Assembly: GCA_030531085.1 (NCBI GenBank)
Contig: JAUNOM010000028.1
Coordinates: 1-33,024, forward strand
Source of the DNA: Prevotellaceae bacterium
GTDB lineage: Bacteria > Bacteroidota > Bacteroidia > Bacteroidales > Bacteroidaceae
Direction of reading: 5' to 3'
Length of the DNA: 33,024 bases
A program made the position numbers and the translations under genes. Below, piece after piece: positions 1 through 7,550 of the stretch (position 1 is the first letter of the stretch; each line of letters starts with the position of its first letter). Under the pieces are notes generated by a model. The model did no database searches. It was not told the DNA's origin and was given only the letters and a program-made list of their open reading frames with translations.

Positions 1-13
1 CCTGGTGGCACCA
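1..13 (+). tRNA. possible 3' end of a tRNA gene (partial)
   Basis: The first 13 bases can be read as the end of a T-stem, a seven-base acceptor strand (3-9), discriminator A (10) and an encoded CCA (11-13). A hairpin terminator follows three bases later, which is typical for a tRNA gene end. Too little is present to identify the tRNA, and the match could be chance. The rest would lie outside the window. Confidence 0.3.
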
Positions 14-15
14 CT

Positions 16-51
16 AAAAAGCGGATTGCAGAAATGCAGTTCGCTTTTTTA
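16..51 (+). terminator. intrinsic terminator
   Basis: A 15-base stem (16-30 with 35-49, two G-T pairs) closes a GAAA tetraloop. The right arm ends in a run of T. It would end transcription of whatever lies left of the window, and it separates that unit from the acetyltransferase gene. Confidence 0.8.
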
Positions 52-156
52 GTTTACTGCGGTTTTATAGCGCCCGGTGTCATTTGGAGGGTTATAGAGA
101 CAATCCTTATACCTGTTATTAATTAATGGTACATCTTACAAGTTTATTCTGTGAAT

Positions 157-672
157 ATGGATATTATAATACGTCAAGAGAGTGAGAGCGACTTCCGTGC
201 GGTGGAGGATGTTGTAACCTTGGCATTTAAAGGAGCGGATCACAGTGACGGGAACGAGGCTTCGCTGGTAAGAGCCTTGCGGACCAGCGGTAGTTTCATT
301 CCGGAACTGTCTTTAGTTGCAGTTGTGGAAGGGATGATTGTGGGATATATCCTTCTTACAAAAGTAGGGATAGGCAGTGGAACAGGAGTCGCACTTGCCC
401 CTTTGGCAGTGCTGCCGTCATTTCAACGTATGGGGATAGGCACGGTGTTAGTCAGTCGTGGACATGAAGAGGCGAAAAGAATGGGCTTCAGTGTCTCTGT
501 TGTTCTTGGCTCTCCGGATTACTATATGCGCCATGGTTATAAGCCGGCGGATGCTTATTGCGTTTATCCGCCGTTTGATGTGGCCTCTGAATATTATATG
601 GTGTGTGTCCTTGACCGTTGCCGCACAGTGCCACGAGGGGTGGTGCGGTATGATTCCGCATTTGGAATATAA
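157..672 (+). CDS. GNAT family N-acetyltransferase
   Basis: A protein of about 171 residues with the GNAT fold, expected to transfer an acetyl group from acetyl-CoA to an unknown amine. The acetyl-CoA-binding loop is visible as Q-R-M-G-I-G-T-V-L near residue 95, after the beta strand L-A-P-L-A-V-L-P. The end Y-Y-M-R-H-G-Y-K is the usual tail of the fold and resembles the YhbS-like subgroup. An in-frame GTG lies six bases upstream of the ATG used here; nothing decides between them. A second, unrelated GNAT gene begins 27 bases downstream on the same strand, so the two are probably cotranscribed. The substrate cannot be read from the sequence. Confidence 0.85.
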   Translation: MDIIIRQESESDFRAVEDVVTLAFKGADHSDGNEASLVRALRTSGSFIPELSLVAVVEGMIVGYILLTKVGIGSGTGVALAPLAVLPSFQRMGIGTVLVSRGHEEAKRMGFSVSVVLGSPDYYMRHGYKPADAYCVYPPFDVASEYYMVCVLDRCRTVPRGVVRYDSAFGI

Positions 673-699
673 TAATGATTATAGAACTGTAATTCCGCT

Positions 700-1137
700 A
701 TGCCTATAGAACGGTGTTTTGATTACGATGCGTTGACAGAGGTCTGGCTGGCTTCTGTCAAGGCTACACATGATTTCCTTACTGCTGATGACATGGAGTT
801 CTACCATCAGCGGCTTCCGCATGACTATATGCCCAATGTTGATATTTACGCTGTCCGGGATGACATGGGGGAACTGTGCGCCTTCATTGGCCTTGGCACA
901 GACACGATAGAGATGCTCTTTGTGCATCCCGACGCTATGGGCAAGGGCTGCGGCTCATGCCTGATTGATTTCGCAATTATGGAGAAAGGGATGCGTAAGG
1001 TGGATGTCAACGAGCAGAATCAGCGTGCCCTGGACTTCTACCTCCGGCGTGGTTTCGCCGTTGTGGGGCGTGATGCCGTTGACGGTGAGGGAAAACCTTA
1101 CCCCATACTGCATCTGCATTACGGTGCGGAAGTCTGA
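700..1137 (+). CDS. GNAT family N-acetyltransferase, YjaB-like
   Basis: The 145-residue protein follows E. coli YjaB along its length. It has an N-terminal S-V-K-A-T-H-D-F-L segment, the CoA loop G-K-G-C-G-S near residue 81, the V-N-E-Q-N-Q-R-A-L-D-F-Y stretch, and the terminal G-K-P-Y-P-I-L-H-L. YjaB-type enzymes bind acetyl-CoA, but their physiological substrate is not settled. The gene starts 27 bases after the previous acetyltransferase. Its last 19 bases overlap the 3' end of the convergent lpxH gene, so no terminator separates them. Confidence 0.88.
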   Translation: MPIERCFDYDALTEVWLASVKATHDFLTADDMEFYHQRLPHDYMPNVDIYAVRDDMGELCAFIGLGTDTIEMLFVHPDAMGKGCGSCLIDFAIMEKGMRKVDVNEQNQRALDFYLRRGFAVVGRDAVDGEGKPYPILHLHYGAEV

Positions 1138-1889
1138 CTCTCGCCCTCCACATAGTTCTCCATGAATATGTGATCGCCGTCAAATACGGCGTATGTGAAC
1201 TGCCTTATCCAGTCGCCGAGTATCATCATGCGCGTCTGACGTGTCAGTATCAGGTCCAGCTCTATGTGCCTGTGGCCGAACATGAAGAAGTCTATGTCGG
1301 GGTGCGTGCGCAGGTATTCCTTTGCAAACAGCACGAGATACTCCCTGTCCTCGCCCATATACGGCGGCTCCGTGCCGTCCACCCGCTTCAGTCTTGAGTG
1401 CTTGGCCCAGTTCAGTCCCAACGCCATTCCCCACCGTGGGTGTAGCGCGTTGAGTGCCTTCTGGCACAGTCTGTTGTTGAAACACCATTTCAGCATCTTG
1501 AATTTTGGGTCGGGGTCTCCCAGACCGTCACCGTGTGCCAGGAAGAATGTCTTGCCGTGTATCTCGGTGACAGATGGCTTGCGGTGCAGTATCACGCCGC
1601 ATTCCTCCTCCAGATAGCCGTATGTCCACAGGTCATGGTTGCCAACAAAGTAGTGCACCTCCACGCCCAGGTCCGTCAGTTCGGACAGTTTCCCGAGGAA
1701 GCGTGTGTATCCCTTGGGCACCACATAGCGGTACTCGTTCCAGAAGTCGAACATATCCCCGAGAAGATATACGGCCTCTGCCTTGTGCTTTATCTCATCA
1801 AGAAAGCGTACCAGGCGCCTTTCCTGTGTGCGCCGGTGCTCTATGGCGAGCGAGCCGAGGTGCGCGTCGGCCAGGAAGTATGTGTTCAT
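1119..1889 (-). CDS. lpxH: UDP-2,3-diacylglucosamine diphosphatase (LpxH-type)
   Basis: A calcineurin-like metallophosphoesterase of 256 residues. It would hydrolyse UDP-2,3-diacylglucosamine to lipid X and UMP in lipid A synthesis at the inner membrane. The metal-binding blocks are all present: D8-x-H10, G-D45-x-x-D48, G-N84-H85-D86, H119-G-D121 and a late G-H-R-H. The spacing and the F-D-F-W-N-E-Y segment after the second block match the LpxH group rather than generic phosphoesterases. It is last in a minus-strand operon, 15 bases after the DUF59 gene. Its stop end overlaps the convergent acetyltransferase gene. A distantly related LpxH2-type hydrolase cannot be excluded. Confidence 0.85.
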   Translation of the reverse strand: MNTYFLADAHLGSLAIEHRRTQERRLVRFLDEIKHKAEAVYLLGDMFDFWNEYRYVVPKGYTRFLGKLSELTDLGVEVHYFVGNHDLWTYGYLEEECGVILHRKPSVTEIHGKTFFLAHGDGLGDPDPKFKMLKWCFNNRLCQKALNALHPRWGMALGLNWAKHSRLKRVDGTEPPYMGEDREYLVLFAKEYLRTHPDIDFFMFGHRHIELDLILTRQTRMMILGDWIRQFTYAVFDGDHIFMENYVEGESQTSAP

Positions 1890-1904
1890 GCTTCAGCAGT
1901 TTAT

Positions 1905-2225
1905 TTATTCAAACCCCAGTTCCACACGTGCCTCCTCCGTCATCATGCTCTTGTCCCATTCCGGTTCAAACACCATGTTGATGTTGGCGGATGTCACTCC
2001 GTTGACAGCTGATACCTTTGTGCGCACGTCCTCTATTATGAAGTCGGCTGCGGGGCATGACGGAGCGGTGAAAGTCATGTCAAGTTCCAGGTTGCCCTCT
2101 ATGTCCAGGTCTATCCTGTATATCAGTCCGAGGTCGTATATGTTTACTGGTATCTCCGGATCGTATACGGTCTTCAGCACGTCTATGATACGCTGCTCCG
2201 TCTGTGAATGCTCTTCTTGTGTCAT
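1905..2225 (-). CDS. DUF59/MIP18 family iron-sulfur assembly factor (SufT/PaaD-like)
   Basis: A small single-domain protein of 106 residues. The motifs are V-Y-D-P-E-I-P-V-N-I-Y-D-L-G-L-I-Y near residue 20 and the T-A-P-S-C-P-A-A stretch with its conserved cysteine near residue 57. Members of this family help mature Fe-S proteins. In Bacteroidota it often occurs as a stand-alone gene like this one. It sits 15 bases before lpxH and 26 bases after radC, so it is probably translated from the same operon message. The partner Fe-S protein cannot be deduced. Confidence 0.88.
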   Translation of the reverse strand: MTQEEHSQTEQRIIDVLKTVYDPEIPVNIYDLGLIYRIDLDIEGNLELDMTFTAPSCPAADFIIEDVRTKVSAVNGVTSANINMVFEPEWDKSMMTEEARVELGFE

Positions 2226-2251
2226 TGTAAGTCTGATTAGTTTTTGAAAGT

Positions 2252-2992
2252 TTATATCCTTCCCTCGTCGCGGTACGAGTAGTATTCTCCGTTTGTTATG
2301 ATTATGTGGTCCAGAAAGTGCATACGCATGGTCTCGCAGGCATCCTTCACGCTCTTTGTCAGCCTGTCATCCTCCCGGCTTGGCCTTGCGTTTCCGCTTG
2401 GATGGTTGTGCGCCAGCGCTATGACTGTAGCCCTGGCCTGCAGCGCCTCTATCATTATCTGCCTTACGTCGACCGCCGTCTCGGTGAAACCTCCGTTGGA
2501 CAGTCTCACGGTCTTTATGTGATACAGTCCCTGGTTCATCAACACCACGTACGCCTGCTCCGTGTTCAGGTCGCGCATCATTGGGTGCAGTAGCTCGAAC
2601 AGCACCCTTGCGTCGCTGACCTTTTCCCTTTCCGGCCTTTTCTCCATCTCTCTCCTCCGTCCCAGCTCGCTTGCCGCCAGTATGGCTATCGCCTTCGCCT
2701 CGCCAATGCCCCTGTATTCCGCCAGCTCCTCCACGCTCTTGCGGCTTAGGGCGGCGATGCTGTTGCCGCAGTCGCCGAGAATGCGCTTCATCAGGTCCAC
2801 GGCTGTCTCGTTGCGGCTGCCGCTTCCTATCAGTATGGCGTACAGCTCCGCCGTCGACAGTGTCTCCGCCCCGTGCGCCATCAGCTTCTCCCGGGGCCTG
2901 TCGTCCTCCGCCCACTGCGTGATGGTGCGTGGCTTCGCCTCGTCCTCCACCGTTTCCGGCCCGTATATCTCACTGACTTTCCATCTCTTCAT
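2252..2992 (-). CDS. radC: RadC family protein (JAB/MPN metalloprotease-like domain)
   Basis: About 246 residues from the chosen start. The N-terminal half has a helix-hairpin-helix-like segment (L-A-E-Y-R-G-I-G-E-A-K-A). The C-terminal half carries the JAMM metal site, H-N-H-P-S-G followed by D about ten residues later. RadC was named for DNA repair, but its biochemical role is unsettled; the fold suggests a zinc-dependent isopeptidase or nuclease-like activity. A longer frame begins at 3037, but that would overlap the upstream glycosyltransferase. The ATG at 2992 gives the family-typical beginning M-K-R-W-K-V and leaves a 22-base gap, so it is preferred. Part of the GT2-radC-DUF59-lpxH operon. 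Confidence 0.9.
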   Translation of the reverse strand: MKRWKVSEIYGPETVEDEAKPRTITQWAEDDRPREKLMAHGAETLSTAELYAILIGSGSRNETAVDLMKRILGDCGNSIAALSRKSVEELAEYRGIGEAKAIAILAASELGRRREMEKRPEREKVSDARVLFELLHPMMRDLNTEQAYVVLMNQGLYHIKTVRLSNGGFTETAVDVRQIMIEALQARATVIALAHNHPSGNARPSREDDRLTKSVKDACETMRMHFLDHIIITNGEYYSYRDEGRI

Positions 2993-3014
2993 GGCTTCCG
3001 CAGGCTTGTTCCTT

Positions 3015-4052
3015 TTATTTATAGAAATTCTTCTCAAAGGCCTGAAACTCGTCCTTGCCCCTTATGCAGCGCTTCCACCACGCCTCCAGAAAGCCGCATC
3101 CGTAGCCTATCAGCTGCACAAAGGCCGCCGCCACGCTTATGAAGCCTATCTTCGGTGAGCGGTTCTGTACCGTTGAGTCGGTGAATATCAGTGCCGAGTA
3201 CAGCAGTATGGGCAGCCATGGCGCGGCGCAGAGCCAGTACCACCTGTTTATGTCATCATATTCCATCAGCACCCGTCCCACGGCAGAGGTGAGCACGAGT
3301 GCCATTACGCCTACAGTGAATACCGCCGGCAGCAGATGTACCGCCTTCAGCGTCCCGGGATGCCTCTTGGTCAGGTTTATACGCGCTATGCCGCTGTTGT
3401 AAACCTGCCTGAAGAACTTGCGCAGGTCTGTGCGGCGCTTGTGCCACACCCATGCTTCCGGGAACAGCCTTGACGAGTGTCCCGCCTCGATGATGCGGTA
3501 TGAGAAGTCTATGTCCTCGCCGAAGCGCATACGGCTGAACCCTCCGAGGCTCATGTACACATCGCGGCGTATGCCCATGTTGTACGACCGCGGATAGAAA
3601 CGGTCCAGCTTCTTCTTGCCGCCGCGTATCCCTCCCGTGGTGAAGAAGCTCGTCATGGAGTAGCTTATGGCCTTCTGCACGGGGGTGAATGACGGGTGTG
3701 ACGCGTCAGCACCGCCGAAGGCGTCGCACGGCATCGCCTTCAGCTCACTGTCCACAGCCATCAGGTAGCCCTCGGGCAGCACCACATCGCTGTCTAATAT
3801 AATAAGGTATTCCCCCCTGGCACGCTCCGCGCCGTAGTTACGGCTCTGTCCCGGCCCGGAATTAGGCTTCTCATAGTATGCCAGGGTGAGCCGTCCGCTG
3901 TACCTGCCGCACACCTCACGGCATGGAGTCTGTGAGCCATCCTCCACTATTATCACCTCAAAGTCGCCGTATGTCTGCCGTGTCAGGCTGTCAAGCAGTT
4001 CGTCCACCTCGTCCGGCCTGTTGTAAACGGGCACTATGATGCTGTATCTCAT
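3015..4052 (-). CDS. family 2 glycosyltransferase with C-terminal membrane segments
   Basis: The N-terminal 230 residues form a GT-A domain: S-I-I-V-P-V-Y-N-R-P at the start, the nucleotide-metal motif L-D-S-D-V-V-L, and the acceptor-side F-G-E-D-I-D-F-S motif. Two or three hydrophobic helices follow, so the enzyme should be anchored in the inner membrane with its active site in the cytoplasm. It would transfer a sugar from a nucleotide sugar to a lipid or polysaccharide acceptor; the substrate is unknown. The frame is open back to 4118, but that region holds the efp terminator. The ATG at 4052 also begins directly at the first beta strand, so it is used here. First gene of the operon with radC and lpxH. 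Confidence 0.88.
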   Translation of the reverse strand: MRYSIIVPVYNRPDEVDELLDSLTRQTYGDFEVIIVEDGSQTPCREVCGRYSGRLTLAYYEKPNSGPGQSRNYGAERARGEYLIILDSDVVLPEGYLMAVDSELKAMPCDAFGGADASHPSFTPVQKAISYSMTSFFTTGGIRGGKKKLDRFYPRSYNMGIRRDVYMSLGGFSRMRFGEDIDFSYRIIEAGHSSRLFPEAWVWHKRRTDLRKFFRQVYNSGIARINLTKRHPGTLKAVHLLPAVFTVGVMALVLTSAVGRVLMEYDDINRWYWLCAAPWLPILLYSALIFTDSTVQNRSPKIGFISVAAAFVQLIGYGCGFLEAWWKRCIRGKDEFQAFEKNFYK

Positions 4053-4084
4053 CTGTCTGCGGTATGGCATTGCTGCCGTTAAAT

Positions 4085-4122
4085 TAAAAAAGTGAAGAAA
4101 GAGACTATCAATCTTCACTTTT
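4085..4122 (-). terminator. intrinsic terminator downstream of efp
   Basis: A perfect 11-base stem (4088-4098 with 4112-4122) with a 13-base loop is followed, on the minus strand, by a T-rich run. It lies between the efp stop and the glycosyltransferase start, and so separates the two transcription units. Confidence 0.8.
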
Positions 4123-4158
4123 CCCTTGGTTATGTCTTCCCCTGTCAGTGCAGGTCCT

Positions 4159-4725
4159 TTATTCCTTCATGCGCTGCAGATAGCTGCCGTCGCGTGTGTC
4201 CACCTGTACCAGCTCGCCCTCGTTGATGAAGAGAGGCACGCGTATCTCCACGCCAGTCTCCAGTGTTGCGGGCTTCAGAGTGTTGGTAGCGGTGTCGCCC
4301 TTCACGCCCGGCTCGGAGTGAACCACGCGCAGCACGGTCTTTACTGGCATCTCCGCATAGAGTACTGTCTCCGTGTCAGCGTCGCTGACAACCTCCACGA
4401 TGTCTGACTCCTTCATGTACTCCACGCCTGTAACGAGGTCGGCAGGGATAGGAGCCTGGTCAAATGTCTCCTGGTTCATGAATATATAGTCCTCGCCCTC
4501 CTTGTAAAGGTACTGGTATGGACGGCGCTCCAGGCGCACATCCTCAAGCTTCTCGCCGATATTGAAGCGGCGCTCCAGAACGCGACCGTCGCTAACGTTC
4601 TTCAGTTTGATGTTCATGATGGTGTTACCCTTACCTGGCTTGCGGTGCTGGAAGTCTATGCAAACCCAAATGCCACCGTCCATACGGACAGCGACACCCT
4701 TCTTGATGTCCTGTGAATTAATCAT
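4159..4725 (-). CDS. efp: translation elongation factor P
   Basis: 188 residues, the usual length. EF-P enters the ribosome E site and relieves stalling at consecutive prolines. The N-terminal KOW-like domain carries the exposed loop R-K-P-G-K32-G-N, whose tip lysine is the position modified in many bacteria. The two OB-type domains follow, ending in the family motif T-R-D-G-S-Y-L-Q-R. No modification genes (epmA/epmB, ymfI or earP) are in the window, so the modification state is unknown. The gene is divergent from rpmH. A TAATTTTG element at 4771-4764 may be its promoter, but it lacks a good upstream TTG. Confidence 0.97.
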   Translation of the reverse strand: MINSQDIKKGVAVRMDGGIWVCIDFQHRKPGKGNTIMNIKLKNVSDGRVLERRFNIGEKLEDVRLERRPYQYLYKEGEDYIFMNQETFDQAPIPADLVTGVEYMKESDIVEVVSDADTETVLYAEMPVKTVLRVVHSEPGVKGDTATNTLKPATLETGVEIRVPLFINEGELVQVDTRDGSYLQRMKE

Positions 4726-4843
4726 TGTTATTGTCGTTTATGTTATATTCGCGTATAATGATGCAAAATTAATAAAAAAACTTCATAAAACTGCATTTCG
4801 TGAATGATTTTACCACTTTTCAGAACTAAAATCGTTTGTTTTC

Positions 4844-4874
4844 TTGCATAATTGAAAAGAAATGAGTACCTTTG
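4844..4874 (+). promoter_or_regulatory. Bacteroidota promoter of rpmH
   Basis: TTG at 4844-4846 and TACCTTTG at 4867-4874 are separated by exactly 20 bases, which matches the consensus for the primary sigma factor of this phylum. Transcription would begin near 4881 and leave a leader of about 100 bases before rpmH. Confidence 0.85.
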
Positions 4875-4979
4875 CACCCTGAATTGCGTAATGCGCCTAT
4901 CTCGCGTGTGGATTGTACTGTGACAGGGGCCGTGCGCAGCCGGTTTTGCAAACATAATAAAATCTTAAGATAAATAAAA

Positions 4980-5135
4980 ATGAAAAGAACATTCCAACCA
5001 CACAACCGCCGTCGCGTGAACAAGCACGGCTTCCGTGAGCGCATGTCAACAAAGAATGGCCGCCGCGTTCTCGCATCCCGTCGCGCGCATGGCCGCAAGA
5101 AGCTCACTGTAAGTGACGAGCACCACGGAAAGTAA
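4980..5135 (+). CDS. rpmH: 50S ribosomal protein L34
   Basis: A 51-residue, highly basic protein that begins [12 protein letters not shown] and continues [15 protein letters not shown], the signature of L34 in the large ribosomal subunit. The end [12 protein letters not shown] is slightly longer than in E. coli, as is common in this phylum. The gene has its own consensus promoter and terminator. It is divergent from efp, so two translation genes share one intergenic region. Confidence 0.97.
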   Translation: MKRTFQPHNRRRVNKHGFRERMSTKNGRRVLASRRAHGRKKLTVSDEHHGK

Positions 5136-5184
5136 GCCTTTCTTACGGTATCCGTATGTGCTGGCGGTTGAGACATACCGCAAT

Positions 5185-5231
5185 AAGGCAGTCCGCTGTT
5201 TCCCGTTTCGGGGCAACGGACTGCCTTTTTT
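5185..5231 (+). terminator. intrinsic terminator of rpmH
   Basis: An 11-base stem (5185-5195 with 5217-5227, core GGCAGTCCG) is followed by a run of T. It lies 50 bases after the rpmH stop. Confidence 0.88.
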
Positions 5232-5792
5232 GTTTGCCTTATAGCACTGTCTTGATATGTTAAAATGCAGGGAGGCCAAATGTTAAAGTTTCCTTAATGT
5301 TGGCTATAATGGTCTGAAAAGACGTGATATTGGTGCGGAATGCGGTGCCGTATGTATGTTTTCGGGCAGCAATCAGATACATATTGCACTGCAAAAGCTA
5401 TCAGATTGCATTGCTATTTGATAGAGATTGCATAGTAAAAGCATAGAGATTGCGCCGCAAAGGCATATTTCTTGAAATGCAGAAAAATCGCATCCCGTTT
5501 TTGCCGCCTTACAGGCTCTCTGGCGGGGTCACTCCGTTTGTGGCTTGATGCGCCACCGGCAGTGATTTAACGCGGCAGAATGAGTTTTCCTGTTTTGTTG
5601 TCTTTGCAGGGCTGTTTCCATCCTACTGCCAAGATGCTGGAGGCTCACACGCTGTCAGCTGGCGGAAACGGCAGGCGAGGAAGGCTGCCTCCATGACGTG
5701 CCTGTATGTTTGTAAACGGAGCATGAGGGGTTGAAAAAGATACCATAAATCAATAACACTGCCCACAGAAAGTCATTTTTGTTATGTGGAAG
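5232..5792. other. intergenic region with repeat motifs and a broken reading frame
   Basis: No convincing gene. The part at 5371-5467 has repeated ATAGAGATTGC and CTATCA/TGATAG words, and its first 34 bases recur with few changes at 21021-21054. From 5477 to 5734 a plus-strand frame of 85 codons is open apart from one TGA at 5546-5548. It is rich in Cys and Arg and matches no family I recognise, so it may be noise or a decayed small gene. Confidence 0.6.
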
Positions 5793-5823
5793 TTGCATAG
5801 CTGCATTATTTTTATTAACTTTG
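5793..5823 (+). promoter_or_regulatory. promoter of the AraC-type regulator gene
   Basis: TTG at 5793-5795 and TAACTTTG at 5816-5823 are spaced by 20 bases. The predicted start of transcription near 5830 leaves a leader of only about 30 bases before the ATG at 5859. Confidence 0.85.
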
Positions 5824-5858
5824 CGCAGAAAAAGTAACCAATAGAACAGACAACACTT

Positions 5859-6659
5859 ATGCAAAGCGTAGTATTAGAAAACGATTTCAGCAATTTGACC
5901 AACAAGCGTTACACATCCTATCAGGCCATTATCTTGTGCTATCAGGGCAGCTGCAGGCTCTCATATAATGAGGCTGAGCACGAGATGCGTGCCGGATGTT
6001 GCGCCATACTCTTCAATATGAAGATGCTGAAGGGTGTGACCACGTCGTCAGACTGTGTGTGCAAGGTGCTTTATGTGGAGGAGTACTTCCTGCGACAGAG
6101 CGAGCCTCGCACACCTTATATAATACAAGGGCTGCTGGCACTGCATACTCGGCCGGTGATAGAGCTTGGAGATAGCGAGGCGGAACAGTGCAAGGCGCTC
6201 TTCCGTAACCTTGAACAGCGTCTGGAGAATACAGAGCATAAGTTCTATTCAGATGTTCTGCGCACGTCATTGCACCTGATGCTGCTTGACATCTTTGACT
6301 TTCACGCTCGTATCAGTGAGACAGTGGACACGTCACTCAGCGCTTCCAGTATCATGGCTAAGTTCATTGCCATGCTGGAGAATAAGGAATACCGTGAGAA
6401 CCGTGAGGTGGCCTATTACGCAGAGAAGCTGTGTGTGGTGCCAAAGTACCTTTCCGAGGTGTCAAACAAGGTCAGCGGCTTCTCGGCTTCATACTGGATC
6501 AGCCGCTATGCTGCCCAGGATATCAGTGAGGTGTTGAGGAAGAACGAGCGTCCTGTGTCCGAGATTGCGCAGATGTTCCACTTTACTTCCACCTCATACT
6601 TTAACCGTTACGTGAAGCGTACGCTTGGCGTGTACCCCTCAGAGCTTAGGGCGAGTTAG
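5859..6659 (+). CDS. AraC family transcriptional regulator
   Basis: A 266-residue protein whose last ~100 residues form the double helix-turn-helix of the AraC/XylS family: A-Y-Y-A-E-K-L-C-V-V-P-K-Y-L-S-E-V for the first helix pair, then P-V-S-E-I-A-Q-M-F-H-F-T-S-T-S-Y-F and the typical ending R-Y-V-K-R-T-L-G-V-Y-P-S-E-L-R. The N-terminal ~160 residues look like a cupin-type sensing domain. That domain has several cysteines (G-C-C-A-I-L, D-C-V-C-K), so redox or metal sensing is possible but unproven. It is a single-gene unit with its own promoter. No neighbouring gene is an obvious target. Confidence 0.9.
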   Translation: MQSVVLENDFSNLTNKRYTSYQAIILCYQGSCRLSYNEAEHEMRAGCCAILFNMKMLKGVTTSSDCVCKVLYVEEYFLRQSEPRTPYIIQGLLALHTRPVIELGDSEAEQCKALFRNLEQRLENTEHKFYSDVLRTSLHLMLLDIFDFHARISETVDTSLSASSIMAKFIAMLENKEYRENREVAYYAEKLCVVPKYLSEVSNKVSGFSASYWISRYAAQDISEVLRKNERPVSEIAQMFHFTSTSYFNRYVKRTLGVYPSELRAS

Positions 6660-7036
6660 ATGGTTTCTGGGGGTTGCTGGTTGTAGGTTTTGGGGTTGTT
6701 GGTTGTAGGTTATTGGTTTTGGGTTTTAGGGGGATTTGGTTGCTGGTTATAGGTTATTGGTTTTGGGTCTTATGTATAATGAAACAGGCCGCAAACCCAC
6801 AACCATCAACCTCAAACCAAAGGCAAAAAGCACCTCAATCCGTATGAGGACAGACCTACAACCCATAACCTACAACCTCCAACCAAAACAAAAAGCACCT
6901 CAATCCGTATGAGGACAGACCTACAACCCATAACCTACAACCTCCAACCAAAGAAACCTACCACCCCAAACCCACAACCAACGACCTCAAGACCCACAAC
7001 CCACAACCAAAAACCCACAACCCTAAAACCGCAACA
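6660..7036. repeat. low-complexity G/T-rich to A/C-rich intergenic repeat
   Basis: From 6660 to about 6775 the plus strand is almost only G and T, built from words such as GGTTGTAGGTT and GGTTATTGGTTTTGGG. After a short switch, 6787-7033 is almost only A and C, built from the complementary words ACAACC, ATAACC and ACCTACAACC. The two halves can therefore pair as a large imperfect hairpin. Inside the right half is a 65-base tandem duplication (6824-6888 and 6889-6953, identical for about 64 bases), each copy with a small CCTCA/TGAGG hairpin. It contains no gene and lies between the AraC regulator and dut. Confidence 0.9.
6824..6953. repeat. 65-base tandem duplication
   Basis: Two consecutive copies begin at 6824 and 6889, each opening with CAAAAAGCACCTC, and are identical until the last base or so. 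They lie inside the larger low-complexity repeat. Such perfect identity suggests a recent duplication. Confidence 0.92.
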
Positions 7037-7474
7037 ATGGTCACAATAAAGATAAAGAACACTGGCCGGCAGGCGTTGCCGGCATACGCTACGAGCCAGA
7101 GTGCAGGCATGGACCTGCGCGCGGACATATCAGAGCCGTTCGTGTTAAGGCCTCTTCAGCGCCGACTTGTGCCTACGGGGCTGCATATAGCGTTGCCCGA
7201 GGGGTACGAGGCGCAGGTGCGCCCGCGCAGCGGACTCGCTTTGAAACATGGAGTCACGGTACTTAACACTCCCGGTACTATCGATGCCGACTACAGAGGT
7301 GAGATAGGAGTGGTGCTGGTAAACCTCTCTGATACGGATTTCGTTGTAAATCCCGGTGAGCGGATAGCCCAGATGGTGGTGGCACGCTATGAGCAGGCGG
7401 AGCTGCTGCAGGTTGATAAGCTTGACGAGACAGAGCGTGGAGAGGGCGGATATGGACATACGGGAGTGCGGTAG
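7037..7474 (+). CDS. dut: dUTP diphosphatase
   Basis: 145 residues, the normal length for the homotrimeric enzyme that hydrolyses dUTP to dUMP and pyrophosphate. This keeps uracil out of DNA and feeds dTMP synthesis. All five motifs are present in order: [37 protein letters not shown] and [10 protein letters not shown]. The last motif has Tyr and His where many species have Phe and Ser. The gene follows the low-complexity repeat directly and leads a cluster with three envelope genes, an arrangement common in Bacteroidales. Confidence 0.96.
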   Translation: MVTIKIKNTGRQALPAYATSQSAGMDLRADISEPFVLRPLQRRLVPTGLHIALPEGYEAQVRPRSGLALKHGVTVLNTPGTIDADYRGEIGVVLVNLSDTDFVVNPGERIAQMVVARYEQAELLQVDKLDETERGEGGYGHTGVR

Positions 7475-7550
7475 GCGCTCCCGATGATGGGCAGGGCATT
7501 GCGCTGGGCGGCGCACTGCCTGTATTTTTTATCTAATCACAGGTAAACCA

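Noticed and set aside
6660-7036. CRISPR array
   Set aside because: The repeats are low-complexity and only one 65-base unit is truly duplicated, directly in tandem; there are no regular spacers and no cas genes.
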